DNA of 64,000 bases from UBA8401 sp964596155. GTDB taxonomy: Bacteria > Bacteroidota > Ignavibacteria > UBA10030 > UBA8401. The stretch's first letter is position 1. Each line of letters starts with the position of its first letter. Below, piece after piece: positions 44,760 through 53,678 of this stretch. A model generated the notes under the pieces. It did not search any database and was not told the origin of the DNA. It saw only the letters and a list, made by a program, of their open reading frames with translations. The translations under genes and the position numbers were made by a program. The DNA is taken from positions 1 to 64,000 of the forward strand of contig CAZQSI010000007.1 in assembly GCA_964596155.1 (NCBI GenBank), given 5' to 3'.

Positions 44760-45323
44760 TTATTGCTTCACACGTTCTAAATATTGGCCGGTCCGCACAT
44801 CCACTTTAATCATATCCCCTTCATTGATGAACAGAGGCACGTTCACCGTCGCGCCGGATTCGACTTTTGCAGGTTTTGTGGCTCCTGTGGCCGTATCCCC
44901 TTTTACTCCGGGAACCGTTTCAACCACCTTGAGATTCACGTTGAACGGAAGTTCCGCACCCACCGGCTGCGTACCGTCGAACATAATTTCCACGATTTCC
45001 CCTTCTTTCAGGTATTTCGCGCCGTCGCCCAGCAATGACTCTTCAACGGGAATCTGCTCGAATGTTTCCTGATCCATGAAATTGTAACTTTGTCCGTCGT
45101 GATAGAGATACGAGTATTTCTTTCGTTCAACACGGACAAGTTCAATCTCCTCTCCTGACCGGAAGCGGTTTTCCACCACTCGGCCATGGCGCATGTTGCG
45201 CATTTTTACCTGATAAAATGCCCGAAGATTGCCCGGTGTCCGGTGCTGGTGTTCTTCTACAATGTGAAGTTCGTTATTAAAGCGGATGAAAATGCCGTTC
45301 TTAAGATCTGCTGTCGTTGCCAT
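44760..45323 (-). CDS. efp: Translation elongation factor P
   Basis: 187 residues with the three-domain EF-P pattern (KOW-like start, OB folds, closing YLERV). It rescues ribosomes stalled at polyproline. The loop that enters the peptidyl-transferase centre reads HRTPGNLRAFYQVKMRN: the position of the modified Lys34 of E. coli (or Arg32 of Pseudomonas) is Asn32, with Arg34 two residues on. Lysine beta-lysylation and arginine rhamnosylation at that position are thus impossible. Confidence 0.96.
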   Translation of the reverse strand: MATTADLKNGIFIRFNNELHIVEEHQHRTPGNLRAFYQVKMRNMRHGRVVENRFRSGEEIELVRVERKKYSYLYHDGQSYNFMDQETFEQIPVEESLLGDGAKYLKEGEIVEIMFDGTQPVGAELPFNVNLKVVETVPGVKGDTATGATKPAKVESGATVNVPLFINEGDMIKVDVRTGQYLERVKQ

Positions 45324-45345
45324 AAATCGGGGAAAATCCTTTACT

Positions 45346-45373
45346 TTGACCCAAAAATGAATGATTTTATATT
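45346..45373 (+). promoter_or_regulatory. Predicted sigma70-like promoter for the small lipoprotein
   Basis: TTGACC at 45346-45351, a 16-base spacer and TATATT at 45368-45373. It lies in the divergent space between efp and the lipoprotein, 65 bases before the ATG at 45438. Confidence 0.5.
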
Positions 45374-45437
45374 AAAAGTGGAACAAATATAGAAAGAATG
45401 GGCTACATAATCAAGGAAAGAGATTGGTCCTGAGCAT

Positions 45438-45788
45438 ATGAGAAAAAAGCACGCAATTGGATTTTTTTTGACGATTTTGATGATGTTCGCATTCGGATTA
45501 TCTGCCTGCAACAGCCCTGCCGATCGTTCATACGAACAGGAAACCGTCCGGCGGTACGCGGAGCTATCTCTTTTGTATGAGAAGGAAAAAATGATCGGCA
45601 AGAAAACGGATTCCGTCTATCAGAGTATCGTGGGGAAATTTTTTGAAGATCAGCAGATCAGGCAGGAAGAGTTTAAACAACAAATCGAAGATATTTCAGA
45701 CGATCCCGTAATGTGGAAATTCTTCATTCAGGATGTTACGGTCACGATCGACAGCATTAAATTGTACGGAACCGGCAAACAATCGTAA
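45438..45788 (+). CDS. Small lipoprotein of unknown function
   Basis: 116 residues. The signal peptide has a basic n-region (MRKKH) and lipobox LSAC with the acylated C24. The mature part is short, highly charged and helical (EQETVRRYAELSLLYEKEKMIGKKTDSVYQSIVGKFF). The layout, a short lipoprotein with helical middle, resembles DUF4296-type proteins of the phylum, but I cannot confirm a family. It abuts purM's stop with no intervening base. Confidence 0.65.
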   Translation: MRKKHAIGFFLTILMMFAFGLSACNSPADRSYEQETVRRYAELSLLYEKEKMIGKKTDSVYQSIVGKFFEDQQIRQEEFKQQIEDISDDPVMWKFFIQDVTVTIDSIKLYGTGKQS

Positions 45789-46793
45789 CTACCGTCGGGA
45801 AACCACCTCTCCGATCACCACAGGATGTTCCTTCAATTTTTTCAACAGCGATAGTGCTTGGTCAACCTTTTGCTTGCCGACAACCATGACCAATCCTATT
45901 CCCAGATTAAACGTTCGGGTCATATCATATTCAGGTACGCGGCCGACCGATTGTATCAGATCATAAATAAACGGACGTTGCCACGATAACCAGTCAATGC
46001 GAACACTCAACCCTTTGGGAATGATTCTCATTGTGTTGCCGACAATTCCTCCTCCGGTGATATGAGCCATTCCTTTCACTATTTTTGCCCCGGTGGCCGA
46101 TTGAATCGGTTTCAGATATGACCGGTGGACTGTGAGGAGAGAATCACCCAGCGATCCTTTCAATTCGGGAAATTTTTTCTTCACCGAAAATTTCGGGAAT
46201 AACACATGCCGGGCGAGAGAATACCCGTTTGTGTGCAATCCGTCGGAAGGAAGCCCGATCAGCACATCTCCTTTTTTAATCGATTTTCCATTGATTATTT
46301 CTTTTTTTTCGACAACACCGACGATAGTGCCGGCAATATCAAATTCCCCGCGGGAGTAAAATCCGGGCATTTCTGCTGTTTCACCGCCGATTATTGAGCA
46401 ATTGTTCTCTTTACAGGCGGATGCAAAACCGCCGATCACATCGGCAGCCACACCGGGAGACAATGCTCCCGTCGCAAAATAATCCATAAAATAGAGAGGT
46501 CTCGCACCGCAAACGGCAATATCATTGACACAATGATTCACCAGATCCTTACCGATCGTATCATACCGCTTCATTGCAAAGGCGATTTTCAGTTTTGTTC
46601 CGACCCCGTCCACGCTCGAAACCAGCACAGGGTGCTTCATACCGGGGAATGATGCGTCATAAAATGCACCAAACATACCGATATCGGTCAGGACATTTTT
46701 GGAAAACGTAGAGCGGACGGATCGTTTGATCTTCCTGACTACCGCCTCGCCGGCATCAATGTCGACACCTGCTTTTTTATACGTTGAAGCCAC
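45789..46793 (-). CDS. purM: Phosphoribosylformylglycinamidine cyclo-ligase
   Basis: 334 residues. SSVDGVGTKLKIAF is the ATP-binding motif, GETAEMPGFY and HITGGGIVGN are typical, and LPSDGLHTNGYSLARHVLF lies between them. It closes the imidazole ring in step 5 of purine synthesis. It is followed head-on by the small lipoprotein gene. The 100 bases upstream separate it from the divergent FAH gene. Confidence 0.96.
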   Translation of the reverse strand: MASTYKKAGVDIDAGEAVVRKIKRSVRSTFSKNVLTDIGMFGAFYDASFPGMKHPVLVSSVDGVGTKLKIAFAMKRYDTIGKDLVNHCVNDIAVCGARPLYFMDYFATGALSPGVAADVIGGFASACKENNCSIIGGETAEMPGFYSRGEFDIAGTIVGVVEKKEIINGKSIKKGDVLIGLPSDGLHTNGYSLARHVLFPKFSVKKKFPELKGSLGDSLLTVHRSYLKPIQSATGAKIVKGMAHITGGGIVGNTMRIIPKGLSVRIDWLSWQRPFIYDLIQSVGRVPEYDMTRTFNLGIGLVMVVGKQKVDQALSLLKKLKEHPVVIGEVVSRR

Positions 46794-46893
46794 AAATAAT
46801 TCCTTGCGTTAAAATATTTATTCGAATGTAATTAAAAATGGCAGAGTTTCATAGTTATTTCAATTCTCCTCCCATTTTTTTATATTATTTGAT

Positions 46894-47550
46894 ATGAAAA
46901 CGGTGAAACTGCTCCCCGCCGGAACTGAATTCCGCATCAATAATATTTACTGTATCGGAAAAAATTACGCAGACCATGCAAAAGAGATGGGCGGCGATGT
47001 TCCGACAGAACCGGTTGTTTTTCTGAAACCGACATCCGCTGTTATAGGAAATGGCGAACAGGTCGTGATTCCTTCTCTCTCCTCCAATGTTCATCACGAA
47101 GTGGAACTGACGGTGCTGATCGGCACCGGCGGGAAAAATATTCCTCAGTCCGAAGCGATGCGTCACGTAGCGGGATACGGCGTCGGATTGGATATGACGA
47201 TGCGCGACCGTCAGGCGGAAGCCAAAAAACAGGGAAATCCCTGGACTGTTTCAAAAGGATTTGACACTTCCGCACCGTTATCCCCTTTTGTCGCTGCATC
47301 AACCATTACCGATCCTCATGCGCTCGACATTACATTGACGGTGAACGGCCGGAGACGGCAACACTCCAATACCCGTCATATGATTTTCCGGATTGATGTA
47401 CTGATTGCATATCTCTCCTCCATATTTACCCTCGAACAGGGCGACATTATTTACACAGGAACGCCGGAAGGTGTGGCACAAGTGCTGACGGGCGATCTGA
47501 TGGAAGCGGACATTCCCGGTGTCGGTTCACTGCGTCTCACTGTCAAGTAA
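46894..47550 (+). CDS. Fumarylacetoacetate hydrolase family protein
   Basis: 218 residues. IYCIGKNYADHAKEM, FLKPTSAVIG, VHHEVELTVLIG (metal-binding Glu), and GYGVGLDMTMRDRQ are the core FAH motifs, closing with GDIIYTGTPEGV. The small form without an extra N-domain includes acylpyruvases and oxaloacetate decarboxylases; the exact reaction is not shown. The next gene starts 10 bases on. Confidence 0.9.
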   Translation: MKTVKLLPAGTEFRINNIYCIGKNYADHAKEMGGDVPTEPVVFLKPTSAVIGNGEQVVIPSLSSNVHHEVELTVLIGTGGKNIPQSEAMRHVAGYGVGLDMTMRDRQAEAKKQGNPWTVSKGFDTSAPLSPFVAASTITDPHALDITLTVNGRRRQHSNTRHMIFRIDVLIAYLSSIFTLEQGDIIYTGTPEGVAQVLTGDLMEADIPGVGSLRLTVK

Positions 47551-47560
47551 GGATGCTGAC

Positions 47561-48969
47561 GTGCACGGATTATTATACGACATTGGTATCGCAGTTATCG
47601 CCGCCACGGTAGTCAGTTTTATCACGCATAAACTGAAGCAGCCGATCATCGTCGGCTATCTCATCACGGGCGCCATTATCGGACCGCAGCTCGGATTCGG
47701 ACTCGTCACCGATGCAGAGAATATCGAAATCATCTCCGAGATCGGGTTGATTCTGCTGCTGTTCATCATCGGTCTGGAGATGAATCCTCAAAAGTTGATT
47801 TCTTCCGGCCGGCAGATGATCGTGACCGGACTGGGACAGTTCATTCTCTGCGTTCTGCTCGGCATCGGATTTTTTTCGCTGTTCGAGTTCAGTTTCAGCG
47901 GCGGAAATCTTGAAGGACTCTACCTTGCGCTGCTCTGTGCGCTCAGCAGCACGGCAATCGTCGTCAAAATTCTGTACGACAAATTCGAATCGGATACGCT
48001 GCACGGAAGAATCACACTTGGTATTTTGATTATTCAGGATGTCTGGGCGATTCTGATTCTCGCCATGCAGCCGAATCTTTCGGATCCGTATCTTCCCGCA
48101 ATTATCCTTGCCGTTGTGAAAACAATCTTTCTCGTGGTCGCGGGATTGCTTTTTAGCCGGTATATCTTAAAGTACGTCTTCGAAAGCATCGTCAACGCGC
48201 CGGAAATGGTGGTGCTCATTTCCATCGGTTGGTGCTCATTCGTTGCTTTCTCCGCCGGCTATCTCGGACTTTCCAAAGAGATGGGTGCACTGATTGCCGG
48301 TGTTTCCATTTCGTCGTATCAATACAGCATTCACGTCACCGCAAAGACGCTGCCGCTCCGCGATTTTTTTCTGACGCTCTTCTTTATTTCGCTCGGCATG
48401 AAAATGATCGCACCGACCGCCGAACTGTTCACCATGGCTTCCATCCTCGTATTGTTCGTGTTCGGTTCACGCTTTGTCACGATCGCTCCTCTTCTTGCTG
48501 CAACAGGAGCTGGCAGGAGGACAAGCTTCATCACGAGTCTGAACCTTTCGCAGATCAGCGAGTTTTCTCTGGTCATCGCCGCCATCGGTATCGGATACGG
48601 TCATGTGCAGGAGTCGCTGGTGGCGATGCTGATTTATGCCATGGCGCTCAGTTCCATCATTTCATCCTATGCCATAAAATACAATCATCAGATCTATCTA
48701 TTCTATGACAGACTTGTTCGGTCCATCGGACTCGGATCGACGAATGAACCGAACGACATTCCGGACGGCAGCGGGGATTTTCCGATCGTGATTCTCGGAT
48801 ATCACAGAGCATCGCGCGCGCTTGTCGATAAAATTAAGCAGCACAATCCGTCGATGTTGGGGAAAATCATGGTTATTGATTATAATACAGAGATCCTCAA
48901 GGAAGTGAACAACGAGGGAATGTTCGGGGTGTTCGGCGACATCAGCAGTTTTGATACGCTCCATCACGC
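47561..48969 (+). CDS. Kef-type CPA2 cation:proton antiporter with TrkA-N domain (3' end lost in gap)
   Basis: 469 residues visible. About 12 helices begin LLYDIGIAVIAATVVSFITHKLKQPIIVGYLITGAIIGP, with GLILLLFIIGLEM and the ALLCALSSTAIVVKIL stretch typical of CPA2. The start of a nucleotide-binding TrkA-N/KTN domain follows (FPIVILGYHRASRALVDK). GTG 47561 with AAGGA at 47549-47553 seven bases upstream is the start; an apparent earlier start lies within the FAH gene. It moves K+ or Na+ out in exchange for H+, gated by a ligand of the KTN domain. Confidence 0.88.
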
Positions 48970-49069
48970 NNNNNNNNNNNNNNNNNNNNNNNNNNNNNNN
49001 NNNNNNNNNNNNNNNNNNNNNNNNNNNNNNNNNNNNNNNNNNNNNNNNNNNNNNNNNNNNNNNNNNNNN
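48970..49069. other. Assembly gap (100 N)
   Basis: Exactly 100 N. It hides the rest of the TrkA-N domain of the Kef protein (100 or more residues) and any promoter of valS. It joins the two frames into a false fusion. Confidence 0.95.
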
Positions 49070-49076
49070 AATACGA

Positions 49077-51767
49077 ATGTCTGAATTAGCAAAACAATAT
49101 AACCCCGCCGACGTTGAAGGAAAAATTTATCAATGGTGGGAGTCCAACGGTTTTTTCCACGCGTCAATCAATCCGGAAAAAATTCCTCACACGATCGTCA
49201 TTCCTCCTCCGAACATCACCGGTATACTGCACATGGGTCACATCCTCAACAATACGCTGCAGGATGCGTTTACCCGGTGGAAACGAATGCAGGGATTCGA
49301 AGCATGCTGGATACCTGGCACCGATCACGCGGGTATCGCCACGCAAAATGTTGTGGAGAAAGCGCTCCGGAAGGAAGGCACTTCGCTGCGCGATCTGGGA
49401 CGGGAAAAATTCATCGAGCGTGTCTGGGAATGGAAATCCCAATACGGCGGCACGATCAGCAAGCAGCTACGAACGCTCGGCGTTTCCTGCGACTGGGAGC
49501 GGGAGCGATTTACCATGGACGAGGGATTATCCAATGCCGTCAAAGAAGCGTTTGTGCAGCTGTTTGATAAAGGATTGATCTACAAAGGGAAGTACATCGT
49601 CAACTGGTGTCCCCGCGAACAAACTGCGCTCAGCGACGATGAAGTGAACAGCGTGGAAAGCAACGGACATCTCTGGCACATCAAATATCCGATTGAAGGC
49701 TCCGATGAATTCATCGTCGTGGCCACCACACGACCGGAAACGATGCTCGGCGATACAGCCGTTGCCGTTAATCCGAAAGATGAGCGGTATAAATCGCTCA
49801 TCGGAAAAAAAGCGGTCGTGCCGTTTGCGGACAGAGTCATTCCGATTGTCGCGGATGATTTTGTCGATCCCTCGTTCGGCACCGGCGCCGTCAAGGTCAC
49901 TCCGGCGCACGATGCGAATGATTATCAGACCGGCATCCGGTTGAATCTTCCGCAGATCGTCGTCATGGATGTCTCTGCCAAAATGAATACGAATGTTCCT
50001 CCGAAGTATCAGGGACTGGACCGGTACGAATGCCGGCGGGAGCTTCTGCGCGATCTTGAAAAAATACATGCCTTGGTCAAGACAACGGACCATCTGCACA
50101 ATGTGGGTCATTGCTACCGGTGTGATACGGTGATCGAACCGTATCTTTCCGATCAATGGTTTGTAAAAATGAAACCGCTGGCGGAACCGGCGCTGGCTGC
50201 CGTTCAACAGGGAAAAATAAAATTCTATCCTGAGCGGCTGACCAAAACATACGAACATTGGATGACCAACATTCGGGATTGGTGCATCTCCCGTCAGCTC
50301 TGGTGGGGACACCGCATTCCGGCATATTATACTCCGGACGGACATTTCACGGCTGCTCGCTCCCTGGATGAGGCATTCGAAAAACTGAAGAAAAAACATC
50401 CGAACGTGAAGAAGGAAGATCTCCGTCAGGATGATGATGTGCTCGACACATGGTTTTCTTCCTGGCTCTGGCCGTTCTCCGTTCACAACTGGCCGGAGGA
50501 ATCGGACGATTTGAAATATTTTTATCCGACCGATGTTCTCGTGACTGCGCCGGACATTCTCTTCTTTTGGGTCGCACGAATGATCATGGCGGGATTGGAA
50601 TTCAAAGGCGATGTTCCGTTCCGGCATGTCTATTTTACCAGTTTGATTCGGGATGCTCAGGGACGAAAAATGAGCAAATCTCTCGGCAATTCACCCGATC
50701 CCCTCGATGTGATTTCCACCTACGGCGCCGATGCATTGCGGTTCACCGTTTTGTTCATCGCGCCGGTCGGTCAGGATGTGCTGTATGATAATGAGAAGTG
50801 CGAGCTCGGCAGAAATTTTGCCAACAAAATCTGGAATGCCGGCAGATTTTTGATGATGAACCGTGATCAACTCCCCGCGGCGGAAAATCTGGCAATCGTC
50901 TCCTCCTCTGCACCGAGTGATTTGAGCGATCGGTGGATCATCTCACGGTTCGGTTCTACGGTCCGCGACGTCACCGCAGCCATGGACCAATTTCGGGTCA
51001 ACGATGCGGTAAAATTATTATACGAGTTTCTCTGGAAGGATTTCTGCGATTGGTATGTGGAGTTTGTGAAGAACCGGATTCAGGAAACCAGCGATGATCA
51101 ATTGAAGCGCACCATCATCAACCGGGCGTTATCGGTGTACGAAGAAACCCTGAAATTGCTCCATCCGTTCATGCCGTTCGTGACGGAAGAAATATTCCGC
51201 CATTTGTCCGACCGCGCCGAGACGGATTCCATCATGCGCTCCACTATGCCTCAGGTATCTCAGACAAGCGGAGGCATTAACATCGACACCGAACGTCAGA
51301 TGGAATTTTTTCAGAATGTCATCACGGCTGTCCGCCAAATTCGCAGTGAAATGAATATTCCCATGTCCAAACCGGTTGATTTCACGGCAAACTGCAATGA
51401 CTTTGACAAGCAGACGATCCTGGAAGAGAACCGCGGTGCGCTTCAGAAACTGCTCCGGCTCGGCACAATCACCATCGGCATCAATGCGGCAAAGCCGGGA
51501 TATTCCGCAAGTTCCGTGGTCAACGGTCAGGAAATTTATATTCCTCTGAAAGGAATTATCGACACAACAGTGGAGCGGGAGCGGCTGCAAAAAGAAATTG
51601 ACCGTTTGGAAGGACAGCTGCGGGGAGTGATGGCAAAACTGGGCAACGAAAATTTCGTCGGCAAAGCATCGCCGGAAATCATCGAAAAAGAAAAAAATAA
51701 ACAGCAGAACTTCGAACAGACAATTCAAAAACTTAAAGCAAACCTGGAGCAGCTTGTTGGTTCCTGA
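49077..51767 (+). CDS. valS: Valyl-tRNA synthetase
   Basis: 896 residues from ATG 49077. The class I signature PPPNITGILHMGH begins at residue 43, and KMSKS is at 531-535 with the second motif GNSPDPLDVI. The editing (CP1) domain contains TTRPETMLGDTAVAV. A coiled-coil C-terminus (about 830-896) carries the VERERLQKEIDRLEGQL heptads. It charges tRNA-Val and edits threonine. Its TGA lies seven bases before the pabBC ATG. Confidence 0.97.
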   Translation: MSELAKQYNPADVEGKIYQWWESNGFFHASINPEKIPHTIVIPPPNITGILHMGHILNNTLQDAFTRWKRMQGFEACWIPGTDHAGIATQNVVEKALRKEGTSLRDLGREKFIERVWEWKSQYGGTISKQLRTLGVSCDWERERFTMDEGLSNAVKEAFVQLFDKGLIYKGKYIVNWCPREQTALSDDEVNSVESNGHLWHIKYPIEGSDEFIVVATTRPETMLGDTAVAVNPKDERYKSLIGKKAVVPFADRVIPIVADDFVDPSFGTGAVKVTPAHDANDYQTGIRLNLPQIVVMDVSAKMNTNVPPKYQGLDRYECRRELLRDLEKIHALVKTTDHLHNVGHCYRCDTVIEPYLSDQWFVKMKPLAEPALAAVQQGKIKFYPERLTKTYEHWMTNIRDWCISRQLWWGHRIPAYYTPDGHFTAARSLDEAFEKLKKKHPNVKKEDLRQDDDVLDTWFSSWLWPFSVHNWPEESDDLKYFYPTDVLVTAPDILFFWVARMIMAGLEFKGDVPFRHVYFTSLIRDAQGRKMSKSLGNSPDPLDVISTYGADALRFTVLFIAPVGQDVLYDNEKCELGRNFANKIWNAGRFLMMNRDQLPAAENLAIVSSSAPSDLSDRWIISRFGSTVRDVTAAMDQFRVNDAVKLLYEFLWKDFCDWYVEFVKNRIQETSDDQLKRTIINRALSVYEETLKLLHPFMPFVTEEIFRHLSDRAETDSIMRSTMPQVSQTSGGINIDTERQMEFFQNVITAVRQIRSEMNIPMSKPVDFTANCNDFDKQTILEENRGALQKLLRLGTITIGINAAKPGYSASSVVNGQEIYIPLKGIIDTTVERERLQKEIDRLEGQLRGVMAKLGNENFVGKASPEIIEKEKNKQQNFEQTIQKLKANLEQLVGS

Positions 51768-51774
51768 CACCGAC

Positions 51775-53589
51775 ATGTCAAAGCCCGGAACAATTATCGA
51801 CCGTCCGTTTTTGCTTTCCCTCTTGTCGCAGCGGGGCTCCGTCCTTCTTGAAACGTCGCGGAAGGACAGTAGCAACAATTCTAACCTTCTCTTTCACACT
51901 CCGGTCAAGGAATATTCCGCGTACGAGCTGGCTGACATTCCATCGGTCTTTAAAAACATCGAATCGGACATTGCGGAGGGTTTGTGGGCTGCAGGATTTG
52001 TCGGTTATGAATGCGGATATCATTTTGAAAATGTTCTTCAATTTACCGGCAGTAATGGTCCCGTTCCGCTGCTCTGGTTCGGATTATTCAATGAACCGCT
52101 TCGGATCGACCCTTCCCTGCTCGACGGCATTACTCATCATCAAAAGCCGGAGGTTACTTCTCCGGCACTTGAGATTACGGATTCGGAGTATTACGCCAGC
52201 ATAAAAAAATTAAAAGAATATATTGTTGCCGGAGACTCATATCAGATCAATTTCACCGACCGGTTTACATTTTCGTTCAACGGCGATGTACGGGATCTCT
52301 ATTTTACATTGCGCAGGCAGCAGCATGTCCCTTTCGGAGCGTTTATCAATGCCGGCTCGTACCAGATTCTTTCGTTCTCTCCTGAATTATTTTTCCGCCG
52401 GAACGGGTCATCGATCACCGCAAAACCAATGAAGGGAACTGCCGGACGGGGCCGGACGCTGAGCGAGGATCTGGAAAAAGCCGATCAGCTCCGGACGGAC
52501 GAGAAAAACCGGAGCGAGAACCTTATGATCGTCGATCTTCTTCGCAACGATATCGGAAGGATTTGTGAGCCGGGTTCCGTCCGGGTCAGCGATATGTACG
52601 CGGTTGAAACATTTGACACGATTCTGCAAATGACGTCAACCATCAACGGCACGCTTTTGAAGGAGACAGGTTATTACGACATCTTCCGTTCGCTGTTTCC
52701 GTGCGGATCTGTCACCGGCGCCCCGAAAATCAGAACGATGCAGATTATTCGAGAACTGGAACGGCATGACCGCGGAGTGTATTGCGGTGCGATCGGATAT
52801 ATTGCACCCAAAGCCGAAGCGGTGTTTAATGTTGCCATAAGAACCATTGAATTAACAAAGGACGGCGGCACGATGGGGGTCGGAAGCGGTATCGTCTTTG
52901 ACTCCGATCCCATGCAGGAACTTGAAGAGTGTAAATTAAAAGCCGCATTTCTGACACGGACGCCTGTTTCGTTCGACCTGCTCGAAACAATGATGTGGAA
53001 AAATGAATTCAAGTTTCTCCCTCGGCACCTTGAACGATTGGAACGTTCTGCGGAGTACTTTTTCTTCACGTTTGACCGTCAAAAAATTCTGGAGGCATTG
53101 AAAGCTGCGGAGCGGAAGTTTGAACCCGGTCAAGCATACCGGATCCGGTTGCTGCTGACCCGGCAAGGACTCCCGATGGTCGAAGCCAATCCGCTCAAAC
53201 CTTCATCCGCGAAGCAAATTGTGAAAATTGCTCCTGAAAGAACCGATTCATCGAATCCTTTCTTTTTTCATAAAACAACGAACAGAGAGCTGTATAATAG
53301 ATATTGGAAAAAAGCAGAGGACGAACAAATCATCGATTATCTCTTCTTAAATGAACGGGATGAAGTTACCGAAGGTGCTGTGACTAATTTGTTCATCGAG
53401 AAGGAAGGAAATCTTTACACCCCGCCGCCGGAGTGTGGTCTGCTTCCCGGAATTTACCGCGGCGAAGTATTAAAGACGAATCCCCGATCCTCCGAAAAAA
53501 CGATAAAAAAGGAAGATTTATACAATGCAGATGCCATTTTTGTCTGCAATGCTGTAAAAGGGTGGGTGAAAGTAACGCTTTCCGAATAG
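51775..53589 (+). CDS. pabB: Bifunctional aminodeoxychorismate synthase component I / aminodeoxychorismate lyase (PabB-PabC fusion)
   Basis: 604 residues. Residues 1-365 are the PabB/TrpE chorismate-binding domain: SYQINFTDRF, KPMKGTAGRG, RSENLMIVDLLRNDIGRI, CGSVTGAPKIRTMQII. Residues 372-604 are a class IV PLP lyase: the Schiff-base Lys is K500 in FHKTTNRELY, followed by ERDEVTEGAVTNLFI. The two activities give 4-aminobenzoate for folate in one chain. PabA glutamine amidotransferase is not in the window. ATG 51775 is preferred over an in-frame TTG at 51754 inside valS. Confidence 0.93.
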   Translation: MSKPGTIIDRPFLLSLLSQRGSVLLETSRKDSSNNSNLLFHTPVKEYSAYELADIPSVFKNIESDIAEGLWAAGFVGYECGYHFENVLQFTGSNGPVPLLWFGLFNEPLRIDPSLLDGITHHQKPEVTSPALEITDSEYYASIKKLKEYIVAGDSYQINFTDRFTFSFNGDVRDLYFTLRRQQHVPFGAFINAGSYQILSFSPELFFRRNGSSITAKPMKGTAGRGRTLSEDLEKADQLRTDEKNRSENLMIVDLLRNDIGRICEPGSVRVSDMYAVETFDTILQMTSTINGTLLKETGYYDIFRSLFPCGSVTGAPKIRTMQIIRELERHDRGVYCGAIGYIAPKAEAVFNVAIRTIELTKDGGTMGVGSGIVFDSDPMQELEECKLKAAFLTRTPVSFDLLETMMWKNEFKFLPRHLERLERSAEYFFFTFDRQKILEALKAAERKFEPGQAYRIRLLLTRQGLPMVEANPLKPSSAKQIVKIAPERTDSSNPFFFHKTTNRELYNRYWKKAEDEQIIDYLFLNERDEVTEGAVTNLFIEKEGNLYTPPPECGLLPGIYRGEVLKTNPRSSEKTIKKEDLYNADAIFVCNAVKGWVKVTLSE

Positions 53590-53620
53590 ATTTTTTTTTG
53601 CTACTTTCTACTATTACAAG

Positions 53621-53652
53621 ATCCGAAGCATGCATCGCTTCGGATATTTTTT
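53621..53652 (+). terminator. Rho-independent terminator after pabBC
   Basis: Nine-base stem ATCCGAAGC / GCTTCGGAT with a seven-base loop and a T run. It separates pabBC from the secreted protein. Confidence 0.85.
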
Positions 53653-53678
53653 CTCCGTTCGCGTAAGATGGACCCTCT

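Noticed and set aside
49527..50627. Long minus-strand open frame (366 codons) inside valS
   Set aside because: The plus-strand reading has complete ValRS motifs. The reverse frame is rich in His/Arg/Phe and matches nothing.
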